A stretch of DNA of 64,000 nt from Alphaproteobacteria bacterium (GTDB lineage: Bacteria; Pseudomonadota; Alphaproteobacteria; MPNO01; UBA830). The stretch covers positions 25,361 through 89,360 of the forward strand of contig JAJEBT010000212.1 in NCBI GenBank assembly GCA_022822405.1, given 5' to 3'. A program made the position numbers and the translations under genes. Positions 35,101 through 43,189 of the stretch are shown piece after piece (position 1 is the stretch's first letter; every line of letters begins with the position of its first letter). Below the pieces are notes generated by a model that was not told the origin of the DNA, made no database searches, and saw only the letters and a list, made by a program, of their open reading frames with translations.

Positions 35101-35413
35101 AATCTCGTCGCCTACGCTTCTGCTTGTTGAAGGCTGCCTTGGTGCTCGCAGTACGGAGACACGATCTATTGCTCGCAATCCGGAATTCTTCGGTTGGATC
35201 GATGGCCAAGAGCCTAATGACGCTGACTTCGATCCGCCTTTGTTGTTCGGGCCTAATGAGCTTCTGACCGCTATAACGAGTGCCCAAAGGGTCCTTATTG
35301 AGAACCAATTGGCTGTAGCGATGAACCAGCCACGCCAAATAGTCCCTTTTCGGCTGAGTGACTTTGCCACAGGTCCAACAAACGACGAAGAGGCGAACAA
35401 CGATGGTGAGTGA
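32168..35413 (+). CDS. Large reverse transcriptase of the UG/DRT (antiphage) type
   Basis: A 1081-residue protein. RT motifs are intact: motif A SVDLKSFYPSL (~residue 217), motif B GQVQGVPTGLFVAGFLANT (~278), and motif C RFVDDHIVLSYE (~317), with the catalytic aspartates D, D and D present. A charged coiled-coil (LEEKRKQLALLQAEQEQEEE, ~510-540) and a long ~500-residue helical C-terminal region of unknown fold follow. No group II intron maturase X/HNH domain is visible. It overlaps the primase (4 nt) and the nitrilase (11 nt), so the three proteins are probably made together. RTs linked to a nitrilase domain are known among defence-associated DRTs (for example DRT type 1/UG1 as a fusion). The exact UG group cannot be set by eye. 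Confidence 0.82.
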   Translation: MMAYDRLLLPENLNYAWNKAKRLYSMLDGYVDNSELAEFELNLEERLTRIQRQFKKCVWRPKRLRPLPRPKKVENNVPIDRQYYHIAVEDQVAWIAVANALGPELDRRMPPWSYGNRIYRPAWYEQREDRLSTLEIGPYRHASGHLYRKFQHSWPLFRRHVALTARAMARALPADREELDHADQLATISAEREGLRYLQDSFWLPKSQSSTKLYHASVDLKSFYPSLRTDAVLKGLALSGSLDQRMQNLLTQMLSFRLDISNMPTDTLKQVEPKYGRGQVQGVPTGLFVAGFLANTAMLPVDEIVNSRIEEKRRLAHFRFVDDHIVLSYEFDELCEWLDFYQQLLGECDTGACVNPEKYDPISLGGWMDQRSKNLTVTSVPSEKDEEDRNLKEVVIHETEFDGANPTQLLTKTLAQISAIAAVNVDILDDEDIEERLKILEWLLLANIPEREIRPDTRAAFAAGRIAILAPILVRETDGLVEAARSLETLKARAPKENSSTPDEITDYEAILEEKRKQLALLQAEQEQEEERQLRHCFNLLLQSFREHPGKPRLFYRIHQYCRVTGFRGLNDIAKWIENSRVNDYNIWADYYAGLSLHILARGTLLAVRACLMDNALRSDQEAALRYLKDVCQIDTKSFMVQKENEAWFHANSRIEFGVALLSAAEVVGGTIANTSLGADLARLAGHYICVSFDDSAEAWERETGRRPGIWAHLTESVLSIDGCPTASWKQFGTLFSSPQIAEVRAVRRYPEFLSDADWYQLLHSKKPLPETDSGWLHEAMSGNEERVQAALLSKKVAFKRAAKSLSPPLNGWVTLAQWTQIIAQELSPFDPRRSEWTALEVVRQLVSPIVDEIDIDETRLDRLHPNNVLVPEAWKTKFPNDRDRAGMSWDDWRRFVGDQQTARIELRRSATSVMDYRYFAETQGGPHLKEWDKRLVGVGRLLLGQLRLKHEAPRIWNIRGNEQIFPLPRTDWFRSLSISSPTLLLVEGCLGARSTETRSIARNPEFFGWIDGQEPNDADFDPPLLFGPNELLTAITSAQRVLIENQLAVAMNQPRQIVPFRLSDFATGPTNDEEANNDGE

Positions 35414-36311
35414 CAGTCTGCGAGTAGGTGTTATTCAGACATCGCTTCACGACGAAGCGGCATGGGTTGACGACATGTCGGGCGATTGGAAACGCTGCGT
35501 ACAGATGTCTTCCCACGAGGAGCGGCGAGCGAAGAAGGAAATTCGGCACTATCTTGCATCGTTAAAGGGCATGGAACGCCGGCCCGATATCGTGCTCTTT
35601 CCTGAGCTATCCGTACCAATCGGTTTCCAACCTCAACTCAAGGGGGCAGCGGAAAAACTGGAAGCTATAATCATAGCAGGCCTTGACTATCGTATAAAAC
35701 CCGACCAGTTGGGGCCAGCAGTATCGAACGAAGCTATCGTGATTGTTCCTAGGAAATTAAGGGGGCAGATTATCGCTCTTCGCACCGAGATTCGACGCGT
35801 AGGCAAGACCTATCCGGCACCTGGAGAGAAAAGAAGACTTCTCGAAATAACTGGCTCAAGCGTAGAATTTGTATCAGATCCCACTGTCTGGATATTTGAA
35901 AGCGTAGATTATGGGAAATTCGCTGTCGCAGTGTGCTACGACTTTATGGATCTGGATCGGATTGTCATGTATAGAAACAAGATACAGACGCTATTTGTTC
36001 TCTCCTATAACAAAGATACAACGTCCTTCAACCATCTATCTGAGGCGCTTGGCCGGATGTTATTTTGTAATGTAGTGGTATGTAATTGCGGTAAATTTGG
36101 AGGTTCTCATGCAGTCAGCCCTTTTCGGGAACCCTACAGGCGTACGATCTATCGACACTCGGGCCAAAATCTGCCCAATGCACAGCTCATAGAACTACCA
36201 CTCAAGAATCTCGTCTCGCATCAGGAGGGCAATCAAGACCAAGAGTTCAAGAGCTTGCCGCCCGGCTTCTCCGATCACATTGTGATGAACTTACGAAACG
36301 CGACAGTTTAA
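35403..36311 (+). CDS. Nitrilase-superfamily protein partnered with the reverse transcriptase
   Basis: A 302-residue carbon-nitrogen hydrolase. The N-terminus LRVGVIQTSLHDEA is typical, the catalytic Glu is in DIVLFPELSVPIGF, and the catalytic Cys in FAVAVCYDFMDLDRIV. A Lys candidate lies in TYPAPGEKRRLLEITG. It ends with a partial nitrilase beta-structure and LPPGFSDHIV. In DRT type 1 a nitrilase domain is fused to the RT; here it is a separate gene that starts inside the RT stop region (ATG 35403, GAAGAGG upstream). The open frame extends 15 codons further upstream, but ATG 35403 fits the family start. Confidence 0.8.
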   Translation: MVSDSLRVGVIQTSLHDEAAWVDDMSGDWKRCVQMSSHEERRAKKEIRHYLASLKGMERRPDIVLFPELSVPIGFQPQLKGAAEKLEAIIIAGLDYRIKPDQLGPAVSNEAIVIVPRKLRGQIIALRTEIRRVGKTYPAPGEKRRLLEITGSSVEFVSDPTVWIFESVDYGKFAVAVCYDFMDLDRIVMYRNKIQTLFVLSYNKDTTSFNHLSEALGRMLFCNVVVCNCGKFGGSHAVSPFREPYRRTIYRHSGQNLPNAQLIELPLKNLVSHQEGNQDQEFKSLPPGFSDHIVMNLRNATV

Positions 36312-36829
36312 ACCGCTGCAACGATCATGAATGTTGGTATCGGTGAGCAGTCCCGAAGTTTTTGCAAGAAGCGCTTGGGGGGCATGTCTCGCGCCAGATA
36401 CACATGTGGACGACAGCCCATCGGAAGCGGCCTTCTCTCGACATTCTCGCGGTCGCTGCAGCAAACGACCCCTCCCTGCGCTACATGGTGGGTAATTCAT
36501 CCTCGGCTTCGGTGAAGATATTGGGCAGGGGCAAATCGCCGCCAGCGCCGGAGCACACGGTCGGGGTCGAGGTTCGTGCGAGTTGGTAAACGGTTTTGCA
36601 GGGCGTTTTGCCCTTGCTCTACGCGCGACAGACCGTGAGCCCTATCTCTGCGACTATGCGTGCCTGAAATGACGCGTCCGACTGCATTTGCGGGCGATCT
36701 GTGGTTTTCTCCGGTGCGGACCGAGCGGTCAGGGTGGTCAGCGGAGCCGCAGGCGCCGTCCGATCCTGTTAGGCGCCCAACGTGACGAGCATAATCGCCC
36801 AGGCTGTGAGCCGGCACAGTGGGAGCGTC

Positions 36830-37038
36830 AGGATCAGTTCGTGGTCGGCGCGCGATTCGTCTGGCCCAGCGTGAAGCTATTCGCCGACTACATTCGAACC
36901 GAGGGCTATCCGCTGCCCAACTTCATCAGTGGAGACAGCATCCGGAACGATCGGAGCGAAATCGTCCGCTACCGCACCCGCAGCGACCGGTCGACCCGCT
37001 CGGATGTGTTCTTGATCGGCGCAAACCTCGCGTTCTGA
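36830..37038 (+). pseudogene. Outer-membrane beta-barrel protein, C-terminal fragment
   Basis: The frame reads VVGARFVWPSVKLFADYIRT and ends SDVFLIGANLAF with a terminal Phe, the pattern of the last strands of an outer-membrane barrel. Only about 65 codons look real; the upstream part of the open frame (from 36688) is Arg-rich shadow. It is therefore a truncated gene. Between the nitrilase stop and this fragment (36312-36829) I see no other gene. Confidence 0.45.
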
Positions 37039-37390
37039 AGCGCCGACTGCACGTGCTCACCTATCCGGCTCTCCTGGTGCTCGACTGAGATCGGCTACCT
37101 GCCGGTCAACTAGGACGGCGCCGTGCCTTCTACCAGTTCATCAACCCAAGGCACGAGAGGGCGTCAACCGTACTCACCTCCAACAAGGGCTTCGAAGACT
37201 GGAGCGGTGTGCTCGGCGACGAGGTAATGGCGGTCGCTCTAATCGACTGGCTGGTCTACCACTGCCACATCGTCAACATCCGCGGGAACAGCTATCGCAT
37301 GGGCAATCATCAGAACCTGCTGCAGTCCGCCCAAGAGCGCCGCCGCAAAAGGACCGTGGCATGGCCGCTAGGCAAACCGGATGCAGAAAT
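37036..37390 (+). pseudogene. IS21-family helper ATPase (IstB) remnant
   Basis: The plus strand encodes pieces of IstB: a DEIGYLPVN Walker B segment, then RHERASTVLTSNKGFEDW, VLGDEVMAVALIDWLVYHCH and IVNIRGNSYRM. Frames change and in-frame stops occur (for example after LLVLD and inside DEIGYLPVN), so it is dead. IstB normally assists the IstA transposase; no istA remnant is visible. Confidence 0.85.
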
Positions 37391-37454
37391 GGCGCAGCCC
37401 AACCCAGCCCCACGCGGCAAACCTTGTGTCTGGGCAGAGGGGGCCCAAGGCCAA

Positions 37455-37510
37455 AGTGGAAAATTTTCAGTCGGCAGAGGTGAGAAGATTTCAGTCGGAA
37501 TTGACATCCT
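37455..37510 (+). mobile_element. IS21-like element terminal repeats (one end)
   Basis: Closely spaced repeats TTTTCAGTCGG and TTTCAGTCGG lie about 65 nt downstream of the IstB remnant. IS21-type elements carry such multiple short repeats near their ends. The opposite end is not found in the window. Confidence 0.45.
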
Positions 37511-37577
37511 TCCACAACTTCACTAGCACTCAAGCAACGGGAGGTCCCTAACTCTGCATTGAAAAGGCTAGCATCCA

Positions 37578-38465
37578 ATGTGGCCAAACATTCCCGAAGA
37601 CGTTATCGACTATGTTCGAATGATCGTGCGTCAAGCATCCGAGGAAACTACTGAACGCTTATCCAACCAACCAAACTCTCGTGAGACAGCGCTGGATGAT
37701 ACGCTCGTAAATGCTGTTGCCAGATTCGCCGCTCCTACGCGCCTTTCATCCGACACGATCGTAACGATTGACGTCCACAATATAGGGGGGCTCCGCCAAT
37801 GGGGGAGGTGGGAGCTTGCCGACATCGCCTTTCTCGTTCACGTATCTACTAGCGGAAAGCCGGTGGTCCAGAAAATCGGACTTCTACAATCTAAGCGGCT
37901 ATACCCGGAGAACCTTGATGTTGACGCTGATGACCCCGTCGCTTTTGGATATGGCTTGAACGGCCTGATAGATCCTCCGGAAACCGCGACGCCGACCTTT
38001 CGGAGGACGACTTACAAATTCTCTGAGCAATCTGTCTACGGTGCTATTGACCCCCATGATGAACAGTTGGGGCGTATTGGAGAATTTCAAAAGCAATTTG
38101 GAGAATCGGTTTTCTATCTCCTCTATCACCCACCGGAACTTCCTTTTGAACGCACCTTACCGGCGGTCACCTATCATTCGGTCCGACTTCCTCCCTTGGG
38201 ACCGCGGGTAGTACGATCCGCCGCCGTAGGAAATGTTCTCGATAATCCTTCGAGACCTAAACGTAGTCCCAGCTTTCGGGAAATTCAGTTGTCGGCAACT
38301 TCTGACAATTGGCGTCTTGAAACCTGGACAGCGGATTTTCTATTGCGATGCAAAGTGGGGAGGCAATACACAAAGGAAGACCAAGAGCTGATAACCCAAC
38401 TAATCGAACGTCGGACGGGCCCAATCGGCGCTGCTATTCGTATCAACGTCGCCCTTTCCGATTGA
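37578..38465 (+). CDS. Uncharacterised protein with possible PD-(D/E)XK-type core
   Basis: A 295-residue protein. The segment WELADIAFLVHVSTSGKPVV with IGLLQSKRLYP gives an E/D...Q-x-K arrangement about 25 residues apart, reminiscent of PD-(D/E)XK nucleases. Later segments (FGESVFYLLYHPPELPF, TWTADFLLRCKVGRQYTKED) are unfamiliar. Composition is lower GC than the chromosome-like flanks, like the primase-RT operon. It lies between the IS21 remnant and the NLR-like gene, which is convergent. I cannot name a family; the nuclease idea is tentative. Confidence 0.55.
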   Translation: MWPNIPEDVIDYVRMIVRQASEETTERLSNQPNSRETALDDTLVNAVARFAAPTRLSSDTIVTIDVHNIGGLRQWGRWELADIAFLVHVSTSGKPVVQKIGLLQSKRLYPENLDVDADDPVAFGYGLNGLIDPPETATPTFRRTTYKFSEQSVYGAIDPHDEQLGRIGEFQKQFGESVFYLLYHPPELPFERTLPAVTYHSVRLPPLGPRVVRSAAVGNVLDNPSRPKRSPSFREIQLSATSDNWRLETWTADFLLRCKVGRQYTKEDQELITQLIERRTGPIGAAIRINVALSD

Positions 38466-38641
38466 CTGTGAAAACGTTGAAATGGGACGAGTGGCTGAGC
38501 CTCAGTGAACTGCTCGAACGATCATGACCCAAACGGCTTTTTTGGCTTGCTTAGGCGGTCAGCGGGAGAAGGCGCATCGACGCCTCAGCATACGGTGACA
38601 CCCCTAGCAGATATGGTCGGCTATTCGGCAATTGACGCAGA

Positions 38642-41600
38642 TTACTGTCCCTTCTTCGATTCACCATCCAAGAATAGATGAACGGCATCTCGAACATTTC
38701 CGTTATTATCGCCCTTCATATCCTCAGCGGTCCTAATTGCTGTCATCACGTCCATTGCCGGATGGCCCAGCACGCGACGCACGGCGAACAAACGGTACGT
38801 CGGGTTTTCATCTCTGCACAAATCGCACAGCAACAAAAGCTCGTCCGAGGTGTATGAGATACAGCTGTCAACAAGCTTCTCGCATTGCTTGGCAGAAAAC
38901 TTCTTTGCCACGATGCTTTCCACCACCCTGGACTTCTCATCGCTGGAATCTTTTGCCAGTCCGACTACCCCATCGATCGCCGCGTTTCTGACGTCGCTTC
39001 TTGTATCTCCGGCGAATTCCACAAGCTCCTCAAACGGCGGCGGAGTGATCTTGCACAATGTACGAAGCAGAGCCTCTCTGGGACTGTCTGGAATGATGCC
39101 TGCACTCTTCGAGTTTGGTTCCTCGTTATCAATCCAGTAGCTGCTCGCTGATCGAAGTAAATCCACGAGCCACGTGTCGGAGCTTACAGCGTTGGCCTCG
39201 CACCACCGTGCCGCCGAAACAGCCGTCTTGGCACCGCGGTCGACCAAACCTCTCTCCAGTACCTCCAGATGCGATGCCGTGATCCGGCAGCCTCGGTCCT
39301 TCAGACGGTTGAACAAATGGTACAACCCCGCCGTATCGGGTCCGCCGAGCCTTTGCACAAGCAGATCGCAAGCATCGGGAAGTGTGGCCGTCAATCCCGC
39401 TACCCAGTGGAGCCCGTCTCCGGTACCCGCTCGGAGTAGACGCTCGCACATGCTCCGGCGGTCGGCGGCATGAAGCCGCTCGTTGATGAAAATCGCAGCC
39501 AAGCGCTGCACCCATTGCGACTGATGATGAACTAGGTCTTCGAGAAGGTTCATATCAATGTCGCTATTTCTGGCACGGCTCCAGTCAACTTCCGCGACAT
39601 CGACATTTGGTAAGGATCTCAGAATCTTCATAGTGCTGAGATCATGGTGCGAAGATTTGCCGAAGGTGATTACCTGCCGCGCTTCTGCTGCGAGTCTCGC
39701 CGTGGGTAGGTCGTAGACATTAGCGGCTGCGCGCATCAGGGCATGAACCGCGTCAAGCCGAATGTCATCTGACTGCCAGCCATACACATCAGACACGGGA
39801 ACACTCATGATTCCCGCCATCTCAAGGAACGCCGCGAGGTACTTCAGTCCCGTCAGCGGCAGCGGACTGGTGTCGTCGCCCAAGAACGCGGATGGCACGA
39901 CCTCGGTGAAGAGGGCTGTGGAACCTGCCTCATATTCGTTAGGAACCGAAAAGGTGACCGTGCCCAGCGTTCGGTTCGGTCGGATGGGCGACCCCGCTAC
40001 ATCCTCCCGCCCTAATACCTTGAGCGCAGCCTCAAACTCGGTAACAAATCCGAACGTGGGATTCGGTTGTGACTTCCGCACGGCAGCGATCAATCGATCC
40101 TGCTCCTCCTTGTCCTGCTCTGAGAGCAACAACTTCAGGGCCCCCAGAAGGAACTTCTCAAAAACGCCGCGATCCGGCAGCGGTCCGAAGGGGAGCTTCG
40201 ATTCCCGGAGTACGAAAAAGTCGCTGGATCCGCTGCGATCCATGAAGTGAACCAGGGCTTCTTCTAGAGCGCTTCTGTTCACACTACTCGGGAAATGACG
40301 GACGAGAACCGCCCAGCCGACAAGCCGCGACCACTCCGCTGAGGCCACCAAGAGACCCGAAGCCATTTGTTCAGCCTCCGGCATACGGCTGAGATCGTGT
40401 GTCGTCAGGCAAAGCCCGACGCGGTAGGCTTTCTGGTGATCTTCGGATTGAGTGAGCGCGAACACGCGTTCCAGGAAGGAGCAGCGCTCGGCAGGCTGTA
40501 GCGAGACCTCAGGTCGGACTAGCACGCGAAACAAACGATTCAATTTCGACTCGTCGGGATCCTCGGCCTCGAATTCCAAGATCAGCATTTCCGCCAGCAT
40601 CGTCGCCAACGGTGTTCCCGTGGCGAAATCCAAGATCTCGTCCCAGTCAGGGCTTGAAAGAACCCTTTCTATCGCCTGTTGCGCCTCGTTCTGCCCAATT
40701 TCGGAAAGATGGCGTGCAGCAGCAAATTCTCCGCATGTCTTGTGAATGAAGGCAATCAAGTCGATGCCTGAATATCTCAAGCGCTCGATCAGTCCTTTCT
40801 CTTCCCAATATTCGACGGATGCTTCCACCTTGGCCAGAGCCTGAAGGCGGGTGAGGCCTAGGGCCCGCTCCATTCCGTGCGCACACCGTTTCTCCAGCTC
40901 TTCTGCGGTCTGGAGGGGGGATTCGGAGATCAACCAGCCCAAGTGATTCAGGACGCTGTCGCGGATGGCTTTCGCCGGAGGATCGGATCCGGTCTTACGG
41001 TGCGCAGGAACACCATCAATGAGACCGAAGATGCGTTGGTAGAGTTCGAGCTTCGTCTTACTCGGATCTTTCCACTTTAGAAAAAGGGCCGCACCAAACG
41101 TCAGGAGAAGTGGGCTCCTCGCAAGTATCCGGGAAGCACTTCCGTTCTTCAGGTGAGCACTGATGCCGGAAAGAAGTTCATCCGTTTCCGTCGCGCCATC
41201 CTCTTCGAGGGCACACCGGCACAGTGTCCTCAAGTGCTCAGCAGTATCCGCTTCGGCTAAAGGAACGATCTCGTAGTGACGCCAGTCGCGAAGTTCGCTG
41301 GTGCCGTATCCGATCGGACGGGTAGTTACCACGATTCGATAGGACGGATTTGAGGCGGAAATGTTCTTTAGACCCGACGCGATATCGGCTTGGCGGTCAC
41401 CACACTCATCTAGTCCGTCGCACAGGAGCACCATGTCCGGCAAATGAGCGGCGCGGAGCTGCTCCCGCGTCACTCCCGTTCCGTCGACTCCGAGATGAAG
41501 CAGCCCCTCTTCAACCCCGCATCCAGTTTCCTGCATTCGAGTCGCCAGGTCGCGCAATCGTACGCGGATGCTGACGTAAAAATCCTTCGCGAACTCCCGG

Positions 41601-42619
41601 GCCAGGACCCTCAGAAGTAGCGATTTTCCGCTTCCAGGACCACCAACAACTACACAAAATCTTCTAAATGTCCCAATAGTGTTCGCATCGACCGACTTTT
41701 CATTGGTGCGCGATTTCTCTCCGATCGCATGGTATTCCGCCAAAGCCTGCTCGACCGAGGATGCTTGTTGAACCGACGAGTCTCGAACTACTGCTTTCAG
41801 CGCCAGCCAGCCCTGATCCGTTGGCAGCGGTCGCGGGATTCCTAGAGCCTCAAAGTGCTTCGTTCGCGACATCGTCCAACGCAAAAGTTGATCGCTTATC
41901 GAAACAGGTGAGTCCTTTACGCCATCCGCGATATCGATCACAGATGCACGCAAGCGCGCTGACAAATTACGCAGTGTGCGGCGGCCCTTGGTCGTTATCG
42001 CCGACAGCGAGTCGTCACAGAGGACATGCCATGCCAAGGTTACTTGGAGGTCGTTCGCGCACACGTGGCCCAGCTCGGCGCGGGCCGCCGCTATGGCGTC
42101 TCCGGCATCCTCAAGCGCCCAGACCGTCCTGATACGGATGCGTGCACAAACCGCTTCGGCATCGTAACCTTTTTCGGCTAAGCGGTTCGCCAGCTTTACC
42201 TGTTCCCTCGAAGCATCGTCGTTACGACCGACCGCGATTCGCTCCAACGCGAGGGAATAGCCTCGTCTCACTGTGGCACTGGAGTTAGGGCAAACGATCA
42301 GAATTCCGAAGCTGCACCGATCACTGTCAATTCCTTCGCATAGAGCATCGAGAGCGGACCAGAATCTCTGGTCGGCCCGTAGTCCCTTCTTGGCCTGAAG
42401 TTCAACGGTGCTGCCATCCATCAGCTCCAAGGACAAGTCGTCGCCCGGCCCCGAGGTTTCGAAAGAAACCGCGCAAGGGGCCACTCCCGTAAGGCCATCG
42501 GTCCACTGGACGGCAGTGCCACGGAGCACATGAATGCCGGCGATCGCACCAAGCCTCGCCTGAAATTCGAAGCCGCCAGCTGCGGCGGCCCCGCCTGATG
42601 TATTGGTGGTGCCGGTCAT
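38642..42619 (-). CDS. NACHT ATPase (NLR-like) with N-terminal nuclease-like domain
   Basis: A 1325-residue protein. Residues ~10-210 have GGFEFQARLGAIAGIHVL and, near residue 70, GPGDDLSLELMDGSTVELQA followed by KKG, resembling the PD-(D/E)XK effector domains (DUF4297/Cap4-type) found on antiphage STAND/NLR proteins. A NACHT module follows: Walker A VVVGGPGSGKSLLLRVL near 323 and Walker B MVLLCDGLDECGDRQAD near 400, then RIVVTTRPIGYG. The remaining ~800 residues are helical, with HEAT/LRR-like repeats probable, and would sense a phage product. ATG 42619 has AGGAG 5 nt upstream, preferred over an ATG-like start at 42703. Downstream 38466-38641 is an intergenic stretch with no gene seen. Confidence 0.8.
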   Translation of the reverse strand: MTGTTNTSGGAAAAGGFEFQARLGAIAGIHVLRGTAVQWTDGLTGVAPCAVSFETSGPGDDLSLELMDGSTVELQAKKGLRADQRFWSALDALCEGIDSDRCSFGILIVCPNSSATVRRGYSLALERIAVGRNDDASREQVKLANRLAEKGYDAEAVCARIRIRTVWALEDAGDAIAAARAELGHVCANDLQVTLAWHVLCDDSLSAITTKGRRTLRNLSARLRASVIDIADGVKDSPVSISDQLLRWTMSRTKHFEALGIPRPLPTDQGWLALKAVVRDSSVQQASSVEQALAEYHAIGEKSRTNEKSVDANTIGTFRRFCVVVGGPGSGKSLLLRVLAREFAKDFYVSIRVRLRDLATRMQETGCGVEEGLLHLGVDGTGVTREQLRAAHLPDMVLLCDGLDECGDRQADIASGLKNISASNPSYRIVVTTRPIGYGTSELRDWRHYEIVPLAEADTAEHLRTLCRCALEEDGATETDELLSGISAHLKNGSASRILARSPLLLTFGAALFLKWKDPSKTKLELYQRIFGLIDGVPAHRKTGSDPPAKAIRDSVLNHLGWLISESPLQTAEELEKRCAHGMERALGLTRLQALAKVEASVEYWEEKGLIERLRYSGIDLIAFIHKTCGEFAAARHLSEIGQNEAQQAIERVLSSPDWDEILDFATGTPLATMLAEMLILEFEAEDPDESKLNRLFRVLVRPEVSLQPAERCSFLERVFALTQSEDHQKAYRVGLCLTTHDLSRMPEAEQMASGLLVASAEWSRLVGWAVLVRHFPSSVNRSALEEALVHFMDRSGSSDFFVLRESKLPFGPLPDRGVFEKFLLGALKLLLSEQDKEEQDRLIAAVRKSQPNPTFGFVTEFEAALKVLGREDVAGSPIRPNRTLGTVTFSVPNEYEAGSTALFTEVVPSAFLGDDTSPLPLTGLKYLAAFLEMAGIMSVPVSDVYGWQSDDIRLDAVHALMRAAANVYDLPTARLAAEARQVITFGKSSHHDLSTMKILRSLPNVDVAEVDWSRARNSDIDMNLLEDLVHHQSQWVQRLAAIFINERLHAADRRSMCERLLRAGTGDGLHWVAGLTATLPDACDLLVQRLGGPDTAGLYHLFNRLKDRGCRITASHLEVLERGLVDRGAKTAVSAARWCEANAVSSDTWLVDLLRSASSYWIDNEEPNSKSAGIIPDSPREALLRTLCKITPPPFEELVEFAGDTRSDVRNAAIDGVVGLAKDSSDEKSRVVESIVAKKFSAKQCEKLVDSCISYTSDELLLLCDLCRDENPTYRLFAVRRVLGHPAMDVMTAIRTAEDMKGDNNGNVRDAVHLFLDGESKKGQ

Positions 42620-43189
42620 CGTGCTCCTGGGTGTAACCCCACCAACTTTCTCCTTGCGCCTAGTGCGTGCAGATTCTCCACCCACCGCTACATTGCGGGG
42701 CACTCATCGGGCAGACGCCGCAGATCATCAAGCGGCCTGCGCTTTCGTACTCGGCCAAAGACATCACAGAGCTACTCAATCCGGTCAATACACCCGTCGC
42801 CAACCACACTAGCTTCGAGTTGGTTTCGACCCTCAGAAATGGTAGCCCGTCGCCAGAGGCTGCCGACACCAGACACAAATTTGAGAAATTCTGCATTCGA
42901 TTTGATGACTGATCCCAGAATATGGCTTCCGAGCCATTCGATCAAGAGAGTATTTTTCAATAATTCTAGATATTTATGACAATTTGCCATGAAATGCCCC
43001 GGATTTGATCCGGGGACCTCTTGCTGCGCTTGCGCTGGGGCTCGCCGGTGAGTTCGATGCGATTGGGGGGACGATGCGACCAAGGATCGCGGAGGCGATC
43101 GTCCGTTCGCTGATCTCTGCCGAAACCACAACGGTCGCCGCCATCGACCACCTCGCCACCATTCTCAAGATGAACGTCGAGAGCTATGT
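42620..43189. other. Intergenic stretch with tRNA-3'-end-like hairpin at 42997-43015
   Basis: Between the NLR gene and the amidase operon no gene is supported. A perfect 8-bp inverted repeat with a 3-nt loop (CCCCGGATttgATCCGGGG) lies at 42997-43015. Read on the minus strand it looks like a tRNA T-arm (CCCGG, loop ATCAAAT, CCGGG), but no matching tRNA body or acceptor stem is present. It could be an attachment-site relic or an intrinsic stem. A plus-strand 62-codon frame from TTG 43005 to 43193 contains MRPRIAEAIVRSLISA and is unassigned. Confidence 0.35.

Noticed and set aside
32168..35413. Group II intron maturase or retron RT
   Set aside because: No HNH or maturase X motif and no intron domain V-like hairpin was seen; the protein is far longer than retron RTs and sits in an overlapping operon with a nitrilase.
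36497..36817. 106-codon minus-strand frame after the nitrilase gene
   Set aside because: Arg/His-rich, without motifs or ribosome site, in a stretch that looks decayed.
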